Part shown: positions 35,437 through 45,100 of the stretch, piece by piece
Numbering within the stretch: the stretch's first letter is position 1
How the letters are laid out: every line of letters begins with the position of its first letter
Assembly (NCBI RefSeq): GCF_023073915.1
Contig: NZ_JADPKK010000009.1
Coordinates: 124,001-188,000 of the forward strand
DNA from: Bradyrhizobium sp. 149
Lineage (GTDB): Bacteria > Pseudomonadota > Alphaproteobacteria > Rhizobiales > Xanthobacteraceae
DNA: 64,000 nt
Direction: 5' to 3'
Translations under genes and position numbers: made by a program
Notes under the pieces: model-generated
Seen by the model: only the letters and a program-made list of their open reading frames with translations
What the model was told of the DNA's origin: nothing
The model's database searches: none

Positions 35437-35504
35437 GCCGTCCGCTTCCTGTTGACAGCCTTGTTTCCTGCTGATGCTCTGTCGCTCGAAGGAGGACGGC
35501 GGCG

Positions 35505-36095
35505 ATGCGGATCTACGGCGACACCAATTCCGGCAATTGTCTGAAGGTGAAGTGGGTCTGCGACAAGCTCGCGGTGCCCTACCAGTGGATCGAGATCGAC
35601 ACCCGCAAGGGCGAGACTCGCACGCCGCAATTCCTCGAGATGAACGGTGCCGGCCAGGTGCCCACCGTCGCCTTCGACGACGGTCGCGCGCTGGCGCAGT
35701 CCAATGCCATCATCCGCTATCTCGCTCGCGACAGTGCGCTCATTCCGCGCGATGCCTTCACTGCCGCCAAGATGGACGAGTGGCTGTTCTGGGAACAATA
35801 CAGCCACGAGCCCTATATCGCGGTGTGCCGCTTCCAGCTGGTCTATCTCGGCAAGGACGCCTCCGAACTCGATCCTGAAAAGGTCAAGCGCGGCTATGCG
35901 GCGCTCGACCGCATGGAGCTGCATCTCGCCGGCAGCCGTTTCCTCGCCGGCGACGCGGTTTCGCTCGCCGACGTCTCGCTGCTCGCCTATACCCGCGTTG
36001 CGCATGAAGGCGGCTTCGATCTCGACCGTTTTGCCGCCGTCCGCCGCTGGATCGCCGAAGCCGAGACCTTTCTCGGGCTTCCCAAGGTGGGTTAA
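35505..36095 (+). CDS. glutathione S-transferase family protein
   Basis: A 196-residue GST starting MRIYGDTNSGNCLKVKWVCD. Motifs are SGNCLKVK with an active-site Ser/Cys, GAGQVPTVAFDDG with the cis-Pro and QSNAIIRYLA for glutathione. The C-terminal domain has VSLADVSLLAYTRVAHEGGF. A strong GAAGGAGG ribosome site precedes the ATG. It is 35 bp upstream of a GNAT gene, probably one transcript. It is the third GST in the window. Substrate unknown. Confidence 0.9.
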   Translation: MRIYGDTNSGNCLKVKWVCDKLAVPYQWIEIDTRKGETRTPQFLEMNGAGQVPTVAFDDGRALAQSNAIIRYLARDSALIPRDAFTAAKMDEWLFWEQYSHEPYIAVCRFQLVYLGKDASELDPEKVKRGYAALDRMELHLAGSRFLAGDAVSLADVSLLAYTRVAHEGGFDLDRFAAVRRWIAEAETFLGLPKVG

Positions 36096-36130
36096 GCCGC
36101 GTTGAGTCGCGCTGAGGCAGGAGTATCGCA

Positions 36131-36595
36131 ATGAACGACGAATCCGTCTCCATTCGTCCCGCGCGCCGCGAGGATGTTGTTGCGATCGTGGCGATGCTCG
36201 CCGACGATCGCCTCGGGAGCGCCCGCGAGCGCGTGGAAGATCCGTTGCCTGCGTCCTATTACGAGGCATTCTCGCGGGTCGAGCGCGATCAAAATCTCCG
36301 GCTCGTGGTTGCCGAGAGCGAGGGCAGGGTGGTCGGCTGCCTGCAATTGGCGATCCTGCCTGGTCTCAGCTCGCAGGGCGGCCTGCGCGGTCTGCTCGAA
36401 GACGTGCGCGTTGCTTCCGATTGCCGCAGCCGCGGCATCGGCGAGCAATTGGTGCAATGGGCGGTGACGGAAGCGAAAGCGCGCGGCTGCAATCTGGTCG
36501 AACTGCTGACGCATCAGTCGCGAGTCGATGCGCAGCGCTTCTACAAGCGACTCGGATTTGCATCGAGTCATGTCGGCATGACTGTCCGCTTTTGA
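36131..36595 (+). CDS. GNAT family N-acetyltransferase
   Basis: A 154-residue acetyltransferase. It has the N-terminal SIRPARREDVVAIVAMLADD, motif A VASDCRSRGIGEQLVQWAV (R-x-x-G-x-G acetyl-CoA loop) and the C-terminal QSRVDAQRFYKRLGF strand-helix. The RLGFASSHVGM ending is typical of small-molecule GNATs. It is probably co-transcribed with the GST gene just upstream. Acceptor unknown. Confidence 0.88.
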   Translation: MNDESVSIRPARREDVVAIVAMLADDRLGSARERVEDPLPASYYEAFSRVERDQNLRLVVAESEGRVVGCLQLAILPGLSSQGGLRGLLEDVRVASDCRSRGIGEQLVQWAVTEAKARGCNLVELLTHQSRVDAQRFYKRLGFASSHVGMTVRF

Positions 36596-36752
36596 GGCAG
36601 CACGCCGCGAGTGTTGCGCGATCAGCGAAATCGGATCGCGCGTTCGTTCATATTAATGGCTGGTAAACTACCCAGCCGTCGTTCACCTTGATGCTGGAAC
36701 TAATGGTGCTACGCAGCGTCAGACACCGAGCTCGGTCGGTTCGGGGATTTCG

Positions 36753-36959
36753 ATGACAAGCTATTCGATGATCAAGGTCGGCAACGACTACGTTGTGCAG
36801 GCCAACGACAAATGCATTTTGAAAGTCGGCAGCCGCCGCCGTGCCGCGCAATTGATCAGCGATGCCACGGGCTTGCTGAACGCGCTTGCCATGGTCGAAT
36901 CCCCCAAAATCGCGCCGGAGGCCCCATCACTCGCGCGCGAGGCCCCGGAACTTCCTTGA
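36753..36959 (+). CDS. small hypothetical protein (68 aa)
   Basis: A 68-residue protein starting MTSYSMIKVGNDYVVQANDK, with KVGSRRRAAQLISDATGLLN and a Pro/Ala/Glu-rich tail. It has a strand-strand-helix pattern and no signal peptide. The gene ends just before the serC leader RNA. A short hairpin (GGCTGG/CCAGCC, 36658-36677) lies upstream. No function can be suggested. Confidence 0.55.
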   Translation: MTSYSMIKVGNDYVVQANDKCILKVGSRRRAAQLISDATGLLNALAMVESPKIAPEAPSLAREAPELP

Positions 36960-36980
36960 CTGGTCTTCCCGATTCCCGTA

Positions 36981-37030
36981 TCAGCCGCGGCGGGACACCT
37001 CCCCCCAACGGGAGGCTTACTATCTGGAAG
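36981..37030 (+). ncRNA. serC leader RNA motif
   Basis: Immediately upstream of serC, the leader carries CCGCGGCGGGACACC, then a hairpin (CCTCCC 36998-37003 with GGGAGG 37010-37015 around CCCAAC), then GGAAGGG before the ATG. The position and sequence match the serC RNA element described upstream of serC in alphaproteobacteria (Corbino et al. 2005; recalled, not searched). The ligand or effector is not established. The hairpin's GGGAGG and the downstream GGAAGGG ribosome site suggest control of translation initiation. Confidence 0.7.
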
Positions 37031-37038
37031 GGTAGACT

Positions 37039-38211
37039 ATGACTGTAGCGAAGCCCGCTTCGCGGCCGAACGTGCCGCATTTTTCCTCCGGCCCCTGCGC
37101 CAAGCGCCCCGGATGGAATGCCCAAAATCTCAAGGACGCAGCCCTCGGCCGTTCGCATCGTGCGAAGGTCGGCAAGACCAAGCTCAAGCTCGCGATCGAT
37201 TTGACGCGTGAAGTGCTTGAAGTGCCCGCCGATTATCGCATCGGCATCGTGCCGGCCTCCGATACCGGCGCGGTCGAGATGGCGCTGTGGTCGATGCTGG
37301 GTGCGCGGCCCGTCACCACGCTCGCCTGGGAATCCTTCGGCGAGGGCTGGGTCGGCGACATCGTCAAGGAATTGAAGCTCAAGGACGTCACCAAGCTCAA
37401 CGCTGCCTACGGTGAACTCCCCGACCTCTCCAAGGTCGATCCGAAGTCCGACGTCGTCTTCACCTGGAACGGCACCACCTCGGGCGTGCGCGTGCCGAAC
37501 GCCGACTGGATCAGCGCGACCCGCGAAGGTCTGACCATCTGCGACGCCACCTCGGCCGCGTTCGCGCAAGCCCTCGACTGGACCAAGCTCGACGTCGTCA
37601 CCTTCTCCTGGCAGAAGGCGCTCGGCGGCGAAGCCGCGCACGGCATGCTGATCCTGTCGCCCCGCGCGGTGGAGCGGCTCGAAACCTACAAGCCGGCCTG
37701 GCCGCTGCCGAAGATTTTCCGCATGACCAAGGGCGGCAAGATCAACGAAGGCATCTTCGTCGGCGAGACCATCAACACGCCGTCGATGCTCTGCGTCGAA
37801 GATTATCTCGACGCGCTGAACTGGGCCAAGTCGATCGGCGGCCTGAAGGCGCTGATCGGGCGCGCCGACGCCAATACCAAGGTGCTCGCCGACTGGAAGG
37901 CGAAGACGCCCTGGATCGACTTCCTCGCCAAGGACGCCGCGATCCGCTCCAACACTTCGGTGTGCCTGAAGTTCACCGATCCCGCGATCACCTCGCTCTC
38001 CGAGGACGCGCAGGCCGAGTTCAGCAAGAAGCTGGTCGCGCTGGTCGAGAAGGAAGGTGCGGGCTACGACTTCGCCTATTACCGCGATGCGCCCGCCGGC
38101 CTGCGCATCTGGTGCGGCGCCACCGTCGAGGCGAAGGACGTCGAACTCCTGACCCAGTGGATCGACTGGGCCTTCGCCGAAACCAAGGCTACGCTCGCCA
38201 AGGCGGCGTAA
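37039..38211 (+). CDS. serC: phosphoserine aminotransferase
   Basis: A 390-residue PLP aminotransferase that turns 3-phosphohydroxypyruvate into phosphoserine, the second step of serine synthesis. The N-terminal [14 protein letters not shown] is typical of the alphaproteobacterial branch. The PLP lysine is Lys193 ([15 protein letters not shown]), and [16 protein letters not shown] and [14 protein letters not shown] bind substrate and cofactor. A serC-type leader RNA precedes it and serA follows on the same strand, 117 bp away, separated by a weak hairpin. Confidence 0.96.
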   Translation: MTVAKPASRPNVPHFSSGPCAKRPGWNAQNLKDAALGRSHRAKVGKTKLKLAIDLTREVLEVPADYRIGIVPASDTGAVEMALWSMLGARPVTTLAWESFGEGWVGDIVKELKLKDVTKLNAAYGELPDLSKVDPKSDVVFTWNGTTSGVRVPNADWISATREGLTICDATSAAFAQALDWTKLDVVTFSWQKALGGEAAHGMLILSPRAVERLETYKPAWPLPKIFRMTKGGKINEGIFVGETINTPSMLCVEDYLDALNWAKSIGGLKALIGRADANTKVLADWKAKTPWIDFLAKDAAIRSNTSVCLKFTDPAITSLSEDAQAEFSKKLVALVEKEGAGYDFAYYRDAPAGLRIWCGATVEAKDVELLTQWIDWAFAETKATLAKAA

Positions 38212-38224
38212 GTTTTCTTTCTTT

Positions 38225-38250
38225 CCCTTCCCCGTCCGTACGGGGAGGGG
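38225..38250. repeat. REP-like hairpin between serC and serA
   Basis: CCCTTCCCCGTCCGTACGGGGAGGGG forms a near-perfect stem with one wobble pair, of the same family as the unit near 28764. It lacks a T-run, so it more likely modulates or stabilises the serC-serA message than terminates it. Confidence 0.55.
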
Positions 38251-38328
38251 AGAAGAAACCGCTCCCAGAAACCAATCTATTCAGGTCGAAGGCCGCCCTT
38301 GTTTCAGGGAAGGTAGAGGATCATCCCC

Positions 38329-39918
38329 ATGACCAAGCCCAAAGTTCTCATTTCCGACGCGCTCTCTCCGGCCGCCGTCCAGATCTTCAGGGATCGCGGC
38401 GTCGAGGTCGACTTCCAGCCCAACCTCGGCAAGGACAAGGACAAGCTCGCCGAGATCATCGGCAATTACGACGGCCTTGCGATCCGTTCGGCGACCAAGG
38501 CGACCGCGAAGATCCTCGAGAAGGCGACCAACCTCAAGGTGATCGGCCGCGCCGGCATCGGCGTCGACAACGTCGAGATTCCCGCCGCCACGGCCAAGGG
38601 CATCATCGTGATGAACACGCCGTTCGGCAATTCGATCACGACCGCCGAGCACGCCATCACCCTGATGCTGGCGCTGGCGCGCGAGATTCCGCAGGCGGAC
38701 GCTTCGACCCAGGCCGGCAAATGGGAGAAGAACCGCTTCATGGGCGTCGAGATCACCGGCAAGGTGCTCGGCGTGGTCGGCTGCGGCAACATCGGCTCGA
38801 TCGTCGCCGACCGCGCGCTCGGCCTGCGCATGAAGGTGATCGCGTTCGATCCGTTCCTGTCGCCGGAGCGCGCCAGGGACATCGGCGTCGAGAAGGTCGA
38901 ACTCGATGACCTCTTGAAGCGCGCCGACTTCATCACCCTGCACACCCCGCTGACCGAGAAGACCAAAAACATCATCGACGCGGCCGCGATCGCCAAGATG
39001 AAGAAGGGCGTGCGCCTGATCAACTGCGCGCGCGGCGGCCTCGTCGACGAGCAGGCCGTGGTCGACGCCTTGAATTCCAAGCACATCGCGGGCGCCGCCT
39101 TCGACGTCTTTGTCGAGGAGCCCGCCACTGCCAACGTACTGTTCGGTCATCCCAACGTGATCTGCACGCCGCATCTCGGCGCGTCCACCACTGAAGCCCA
39201 GGAGAACGTCGCGCTTCAGGTCGCCGAGCAGATGTCGGACTACCTGCTCACCGGGGCGATCTCGAACGCCGTCAACTTCCCCTCGATCACGGCGGAAGAG
39301 GCGCCGAAGCTGAAGCCGTTCATCACGCTCGCCGAGAAGCTCGGCTCGTTCGCCGGCCAGCTCACCGAAAGCGGCATCCTCAAGGTCGAGATCACCTATG
39401 AGGGGCACGTCGCCGAGATGAAGATCAAGGCGATCACCTCCGCCGTGCTGTCCGGCCTGTTGCGGCCGATGCTGGGCGAGGTCAACGTCGTGTCGGCGCC
39501 CGTCGTCGCCAAGGAGCGCGGCATGGTGGTGGACGAAATCGTCCGCGCCGCCCAGAGCGATTATGAAAGCCTGATCACCGTCACCGTCACCACCGAGCGG
39601 CAGGAGCGGTCGGTCTCGGGAACCGTCTATGCCGACGGCAAGCCGCGCCTCGTCGACATCAAGGGCATTCGCGTCGACGCCGAGTTCGGCAAGTCGATGA
39701 TCTACGTGACCAACGAGGATAAGCCGGGTTTCATCGGCAAGTTCGCGAGCCTGCTCGGCGATGCCAAGATCAACATCGCGACCTTCCATCTCGGCCGCGT
39801 CGCGCCCGGCAGCGATGCCATCGCGCTGATCGAGGTCGACGGCGCGGTGCCGGCCGACCTGCTCGCCAAGGTGCAGGCCCTGCCGCAGGTCAAGCAGGTC
39901 AAGGCGCTGACGTTCTGA
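38329..39918 (+). CDS. serA: D-3-phosphoglycerate dehydrogenase
   Basis: A 529-residue NAD-dependent enzyme that commits 3-phosphoglycerate to serine synthesis. The catalytic domain has GVVGCGNIGSIVADRAL for NAD, CARGGLVDE with the catalytic arginine and TPHLGAST with the catalytic histidine. After an intervening (ASB) domain comes a C-terminal ACT domain (VTNEDKPGFIGKFASLLG), which in the long type gives serine feedback. Together with serC and the leader RNA it forms the serine pathway block. It ends at a strong terminator. Confidence 0.97.
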   Translation: MTKPKVLISDALSPAAVQIFRDRGVEVDFQPNLGKDKDKLAEIIGNYDGLAIRSATKATAKILEKATNLKVIGRAGIGVDNVEIPAATAKGIIVMNTPFGNSITTAEHAITLMLALAREIPQADASTQAGKWEKNRFMGVEITGKVLGVVGCGNIGSIVADRALGLRMKVIAFDPFLSPERARDIGVEKVELDDLLKRADFITLHTPLTEKTKNIIDAAAIAKMKKGVRLINCARGGLVDEQAVVDALNSKHIAGAAFDVFVEEPATANVLFGHPNVICTPHLGASTTEAQENVALQVAEQMSDYLLTGAISNAVNFPSITAEEAPKLKPFITLAEKLGSFAGQLTESGILKVEITYEGHVAEMKIKAITSAVLSGLLRPMLGEVNVVSAPVVAKERGMVVDEIVRAAQSDYESLITVTVTTERQERSVSGTVYADGKPRLVDIKGIRVDAEFGKSMIYVTNEDKPGFIGKFASLLGDAKINIATFHLGRVAPGSDAIALIEVDGAVPADLLAKVQALPQVKQVKALTF

Positions 39919-39947
39919 TACGCCGACATATTCCGACCCGCGGAACA

Positions 39948-39980
39948 ACGCCGCCTCCGTCACTGGAGGCGGCGTTTTTA
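39948..39980 (+). terminator. intrinsic terminator after serA
   Basis: A perfect 11-bp stem (ACGCCGCCTCC / GGAGGCGGCGT) with loop GTCACT is followed by TTTTA, 30 bp after the stop. Confidence 0.92.
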
Positions 39981-40061
39981 TTTCTCCCGCGAGCGCTGGA
40001 CATTGTGTACCAATGGCGGCCAGGACGCTCCGTTCAACATCGTTCGAAAAGGGAGAAAACA

Positions 40062-41234
40062 ATGCGTGAAGCCGTCATCGTTTCCTATGCGCGCACGGGC
40101 CTCGCAAAATCCGGCCGCGGCGGGTTCAACATCACGCCGCCGATGTCGCTGGCCGCGCACGCGATCAAGCACGCGGTCGATCGTGCCGGCGTCGAGAAGG
40201 ATTATGTCGAGGACTGCTATCTCGGCAATTGCGCCCATGGCGCGCCGAACATCGGCCGCCAGGCCGCGCTGCTCGCGGGCCTGCCGACGACCACCGCCGG
40301 CGTGTCGGTCAACCGCTTCTGCTCCTCGGGCCTGCAGACCATCGCGATGGCCGCCAACTCGATCCGCTCCGACGGTGCCGAGTGCATCGTCGCCGGCGGC
40401 GTCGAAAGCATTTCCATGCCGGGCGGCGGGACGCCGAAGGAGACGATCGATCCGGAATTGCTCAAGGTTGCCCCCGATATCTTCATGGCGATGATCGACA
40501 CCGCCGACATCGTCGCCGAGCGCTACAAGCTCAGCCGCGAATACCAGGACGAGTTCTCGCTGGAATCGCAGCGTCGGATGGCGGCGTCGCAGCAGGCGGG
40601 CAAGTACAAGGACGAGATTGTCCCGATGAAGACCAGGATGAAGGTCGTCGACAAGCAGACCAAAGCGGAATCGATCGTCGACTACGTCGTCGATCGCGAC
40701 GAATGCAATCGCCCCGAGACCACGCTGGAGGGCCTTGCCAAGCTCGAGCCGGTGAAGGGTCCCGGCAAGTTCGTCACCGCCGGCAATGCCAGCCAGCTCT
40801 CCGACGGCGCCGCCGCCGTCGTGCTGATGGAAGCCCAGGACGCCGAGAAGCGCGGCCTGAAGCCGCTCGGCCGCTTCGTCGCCTGGGCGACCGCCGGCTG
40901 CGAACCCGACGAGATGGGCATCGGTCCTGTGTTCGCGATCCCGAAGCTGCTCAAGCGCACCGGACTGAAGATCGACGACATCGATCTCTGGGAACTCAAC
41001 GAGGCCTTCGCCAGCCAATGCCTCTATTCGCGCGACAAGCTCGGCATCGATCCCGCCAAGTACAACGTCAATGGCGGCTCGATCGCGATCGGCCATCCCT
41101 TCGGCATGACCGGCGCGCGTCTTACCGGCCACCTCCTCCAGGAAGGCGCGCGCCGCAAGGCCAAGTGGGGCGTCGTGACGATGTGCATCGGCGGCGGTCA
41201 GGGCGGCGCCGGTTTGTTCGAAATCTACAGCTGA
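40062..41234 (+). CDS. acetyl-CoA acetyltransferase (thiolase)
   Basis: A 390-residue thiolase. The nucleophile is Cys87 ([14 protein letters not shown]), with the C-terminal His in [17 protein letters not shown] and the second Cys in [12 protein letters not shown]. It either joins two acetyl-CoA (for PHB or isoprenoid precursors) or cleaves 3-ketoacyl-CoA in fatty-acid oxidation. No phaB or fadB lies nearby to decide. ATG 40062 follows AAAGGGAGAAAAC. It is transcribed alone and is bounded by terminators on both sides. Confidence 0.93.
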   Translation: MREAVIVSYARTGLAKSGRGGFNITPPMSLAAHAIKHAVDRAGVEKDYVEDCYLGNCAHGAPNIGRQAALLAGLPTTTAGVSVNRFCSSGLQTIAMAANSIRSDGAECIVAGGVESISMPGGGTPKETIDPELLKVAPDIFMAMIDTADIVAERYKLSREYQDEFSLESQRRMAASQQAGKYKDEIVPMKTRMKVVDKQTKAESIVDYVVDRDECNRPETTLEGLAKLEPVKGPGKFVTAGNASQLSDGAAAVVLMEAQDAEKRGLKPLGRFVAWATAGCEPDEMGIGPVFAIPKLLKRTGLKIDDIDLWELNEAFASQCLYSRDKLGIDPAKYNVNGGSIAIGHPFGMTGARLTGHLLQEGARRKAKWGVVTMCIGGGQGGAGLFEIYS

Positions 41235-41257
41235 GGCGAAGCTGCACGGACGCGGAG

Positions 41258-41284
41258 AGGCACGGCGCGAGCCGTGCCTTTTTG
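41258..41284 (+). terminator. intrinsic terminator after the thiolase
   Basis: A nine-base stem AGGCACGGC / GCCGTGCCT with a GCGA tetraloop is followed by TTTTT. Confidence 0.92.
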
Positions 41285-41377
41285 CTTTGTTCAGCGCCTC
41301 CAGCTTATTCGCGCTGCTGCGGAAATCTTTGCCTCGCAAAGCGTTGAGCGCGACGGGGCGGACGGAGGAGAACGCTC

Positions 41378-41779
41378 ATGCGGATAACAATGGCAGCCAT
41401 CCTTACAGCAGTCCCGCTCGTCGCGGGACCGGCGATAGCGCAGCAGGCGGCGCCGAACCAGAACGTGCAGAGTGAGGCCGACAAGGGCATCAAGACACAG
41501 AATTCGGGCGCTTCGGGCTTTGTCGGCGAGCAGGACAAGCCCGGCTCGGCCGCGAACATGCCCGGAGATCGCACCAACAACGCCAGTGGCGCTGCCACGT
41601 CGCCCAGCGCGCAGAATTCAGGGGCCGGTATCGCGGGAGCGCCGGGCAACAAGAACGGTCCGCCCGCGCACACCGGAACTGTCGGCTCGAGTTCGCAGAA
41701 CATGTCGGTGCAGGAGCAGGATCCCTCGAACATCAAGGGTCTGCCCGGCAATAAGAGCGGCCCGCCAGCCAAGCGGTAG
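41378..41779 (+). CDS. secreted low-complexity protein (133 aa)
   Basis: A 133-residue protein with signal peptide (MRITMAAILTAVPLVAGPAIA, cleavage before QQAAP). The disordered mature part is rich in Asn, Ser, Gly, Gln and Pro and has a repeated GNKxGPP unit (APGNKNGPPAHTG and LPGNKSGPPAKR). It has no cysteines. Probably periplasmic; function unknown. It has a GGAGGAGAA ribosome site. A monooxygenase remnant follows on the same strand. Confidence 0.65.
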   Translation: MRITMAAILTAVPLVAGPAIAQQAAPNQNVQSEADKGIKTQNSGASGFVGEQDKPGSAANMPGDRTNNASGAATSPSAQNSGAGIAGAPGNKNGPPAHTGTVGSSSQNMSVQEQDPSNIKGLPGNKSGPPAKR

Positions 41780-41780
41780 C

Positions 41781-42182
41781 GGAGTCCGCAACGGTCCTCT
41801 GCACGCCGACTATCGCCCGCGCGAGCGGCATCGTAGGAGCGACCTATTTCGCGAGCGCGTGCGCGGCGTTTCGCTGCGGTATGATTTCGGCGGCCGTCCG
41901 CTTGTCGGCCGCAGTGTTCCCGATTTCGAATTGCTGGACGGAACGACGGTCGGAGAACGCCTCAGAACAGCGAGAGGCATATCGCTGGACTCCGATGCCC
42001 GCGCACCGCCTGAACTGCTTGCCAGCCGCTGGAGAGATCGGATCAATTATGTCGCCAAGGATCGGCTGGGCCTGAGCGCCTTGCTGGTGCGCCCCGATGG
42101 CTTCGTCGCCTGGACCAGTAACGACGCAACCACAGACGACGAAGCAGCTCAGGCCGCCTCGCGCCGGCTCGGCGAGCCCGCC
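41781..42182 (+). pseudogene. C-terminal remnant of an FAD-dependent aromatic monooxygenase
   Basis: About 134 codons in one frame read like the C-terminal thioredoxin-like part of class A flavoprotein hydroxylases of the phenol/polyketide type: RSDLFRERVRGVSLRYDFGG, RPLVGRSVPDFELLDGTTVGE, ASRWRDRINYV, DRLGLSALLVRPDGFVAW. The FAD-binding and substrate domains (about 380 residues) are missing, no start codon or ribosome site fits, and no stop occurs at the expected end: the frame runs on antisense through the kinase gene to 42761. I read it as a decayed fragment left by a deletion next to the kinase gene. Confidence 0.7.
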
Positions 42183-42184
42183 GC

Positions 42185-45100
42185 CTACGCCTTCGCCAGC
42201 GCCGGTGCGAACACCACTTCGATCAGCGTGCCGGAATGGCCTGCGCTCTTGATGTTGAACCGGGCGCGGTTGGCTTCGACCAGGGCCTTGGTCAGCGACA
42301 GGCTCAGCGCCGAACTGTCCTCGGCATCGCCGGGCGGCGGGGTGCGGAACGGCTCCATCGCGGCGGCGACTTCGCGCTCGGTGAGGCCATGGCCGGTGTC
42401 GCGGATGCGCAGCGCGACTTCGCCGCGGTCGGTGAGCGCGGTCGAGACGATGACCTGGCCGCCGGCGCTGGCAAGCCGGATCGAGTTGGAGATCAGGTTC
42501 ATGGTGATCTGCCGCATCGCGCGCGCATCCACGTTCACCTGCGGCAGCGCATGGCCGAGCGAGGTGCGGATGATGATGCGCTCGCGATTGGCCTGCGGCT
42601 GCATCACGACCACGCAGGCCTCGACGAGGTCGTTGAGGTTGAGGTTGGCGAAGTTGAGATCGAGCTTGCCGGTCTCGATCCGCGACAGCTCGAGCAGATC
42701 GTCGATGATGGCGATGACGCGCTCGCCCGAGGCGCGGATGTCCTTCATGTACTCGCCGTAGCGCTCGTTGCCGAGCGTGCCGAAGCGCTCCGAAATCATC
42801 ACCTCGGAGAAGCCGATGATGGCGTTGAGCGGGGTGCGGATCTCGTGGCTGATCCGCGCCAGCATGTCGGCCTTGGCATTGGCCGCGCCGTCGACGAGGC
42901 GGCGGGCCTGCGTCAGCTCGCTCTCGCCCTGCTTGCTCTGCGAGAGATCGCGGAACACGGCGAAAAAATTCGGGCCGTCGGGCCTGGTGCGGCCCATGAT
43001 CATCGCGAGCGGAATGACGCCGCCCTTCTTCTCGCGCCCCAGCACCTCGCGGCCGTGGTCGAGCAGGCTGGCGATATCCTGGCTCTTGAGGTTTTCCAGA
43101 TAGTCGATGACGACATGCTGGCTCTCCGGCGCAAACAGCGTCACCAGGTTTTGCTGCATCAGCGTCTCGCCGTCATAGCCGAACAGCGCTTCGGCGCTGC
43201 GGTTGCAGGCGTGGATGTTGCCTTCGGCATCGAACATGACGATGCCCTCGGCCGTGGTGTCGAGGATCGCGGCGAGATCTTCGGCGTCCGCCTCGCCGAC
43301 CTCGGGCTCGGGCGCGGTGGGCAAGATCTCCGGAACAATGGCCTCCGGGACAATGTGCTCGGCGGGGACGGTCTCCGCGATGACGGGCGCAGCCGCAGCG
43401 GGTGCTGCCTGCGGCAGCGCGCAGATCAGCGCATGCGCGCTCTCGCCATCCCAATCGATCGTATGCAGATGTGCTTCAGTCGTCGGCAGCGGCTCCTGGC
43501 CAGTGGCGAGCGTCGCGCTGATCGTTACCGGCGTGCCGGCTTGCGACGTGCTGCTGGTCGCGGGCACGCCCGGCTCGACATAGAGCGCGTCGAGCCCGCC
43601 CGCGTGCTCCAATGCACTGATGCTCGCATAGCCCATGCGCGCGAGAAAGGCGGGGTTGGCGTAGAGCAGGCGGTCGAGCCGATAGATCAGGATGCCCGTC
43701 GGCAGCAGGTCGAGCAGCGCGCGGTCGCGCGTGCTGTGTCCGCGCGCGGGCGGTGCCGGTTCGCTCAGCCATTCGGCCGGCGCGTGCGGCGTCTGCGGCT
43801 CCGGTGGTTCGGGCGTGATCTCGGTGTCCGGCTCGGACGATGCCGCGATCGTCTCGCGGTCGCGTTCGAGGCGCTCGGACAATTGCCGGGCCAGCTCGTT
43901 GAACGCGCTGTTCTCGACCGGCGTCAGCGTCGGCGATCTGGTGTCGCCGGGCGCCCGGAACGGCAGGACATTGGGAGGCGTTTCCACGGGTGTTTCCGGA
44001 TCTGTTGGATGTGAATTCGCTTCGGTGATTGGTTCGGGCAGTTCAGCTTCAGGCTCGGGCTCAGGTTCGGGCGGCTCGATCTGCGGAGGCGGCGCCTCCG
44101 GTTCAGGCTCGATTTCAGACTTGATTTCAGACTTGGCTGCGGGCTCGGGCTCCGGCTCGACCACATCGGCGGACAGGCTTTGCGGCGCCGCCGGTTCGGC
44201 CAGAAGCTCAAAACGCCTGAGCGCCTCGAGCCGGTTGAGACCGTCGAGATCGCGGCAGACGCCAAAGCCTTTGAAGCCCGCGAAATTGCGTTCGCCGTCA
44301 TAAACGGGAAGCCCCGCAAGCTCGACGGGCAGATGCTCGCCGCCATCGGCCGGCCAGTTCACGGTGATCCCGGCCCAGGTGTCCTTGCTGGCAAGCGCCT
44401 GCGCCACGCGGCTTTCAGGGTCGAGCGCGAACTCCTCGGCGATTTCGCGCCATGGGCGGTCGAAACCGGCGGCCGTGCGCGGACCTATCAGGCGAATGAA
44501 CTCGTCCGAGCCGAGCACAAAACGGCCCGCTGCATCCATCTGCCAGAGGAAGCGCAGCGGATGCTGACGCGGTGCGGGCGGCTGTTCGTGGCCCGACGGC
44601 GGCTCGACCATGCCGGGTGTGGTCGGCGCGGCCTGCGGCGACACCATGGCTTCCGGCGAGTTTTCAACCGGAGTTTTGTCTTCAACCGAAGTCTTGTTTT
44701 GAACCGCAGCCTTCTCTTCAACCGCAGTGTTGGGCGCGATGTCGTCGGGCGCGGCGTCGACCGCGTCCTCGACGGCTTGCTGGATCGTGACGATCTCTGT
44801 CGCCGGCTCGCTCAAAGGCGGTTCGTGCGCGATCGTCTCGGTTGCTTCCGGCGCGTCGTCCGGCTCGGCAAAGGCGTCGAACAGCGCGATGTCGGATGGC
44901 GCCTCGTTCGAGCGCGCAGCTTGCGCATCCTCCGTCACGGCGGCTGCGGGAGGGGGCGGCGCAGGTTCGGGCTGAGCGATGTCTTGGCGCGCGATGTCTT
45001 CAGTGGCCTTGGGTTCGACGTCCGCGGTCGCAGGCGCCGCCTGCTGCACGGCAGGCTCGATCAACGCGACCAGGCCGACATCGGCCCCCGCACCGACCCG

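Noticed and set aside
42236..44014. A 592-codon open frame on the plus strand
   Set aside because: Antisense shadow of the histidine kinase gene; composition is Arg/Gly/Asp-rich and no domain is visible.
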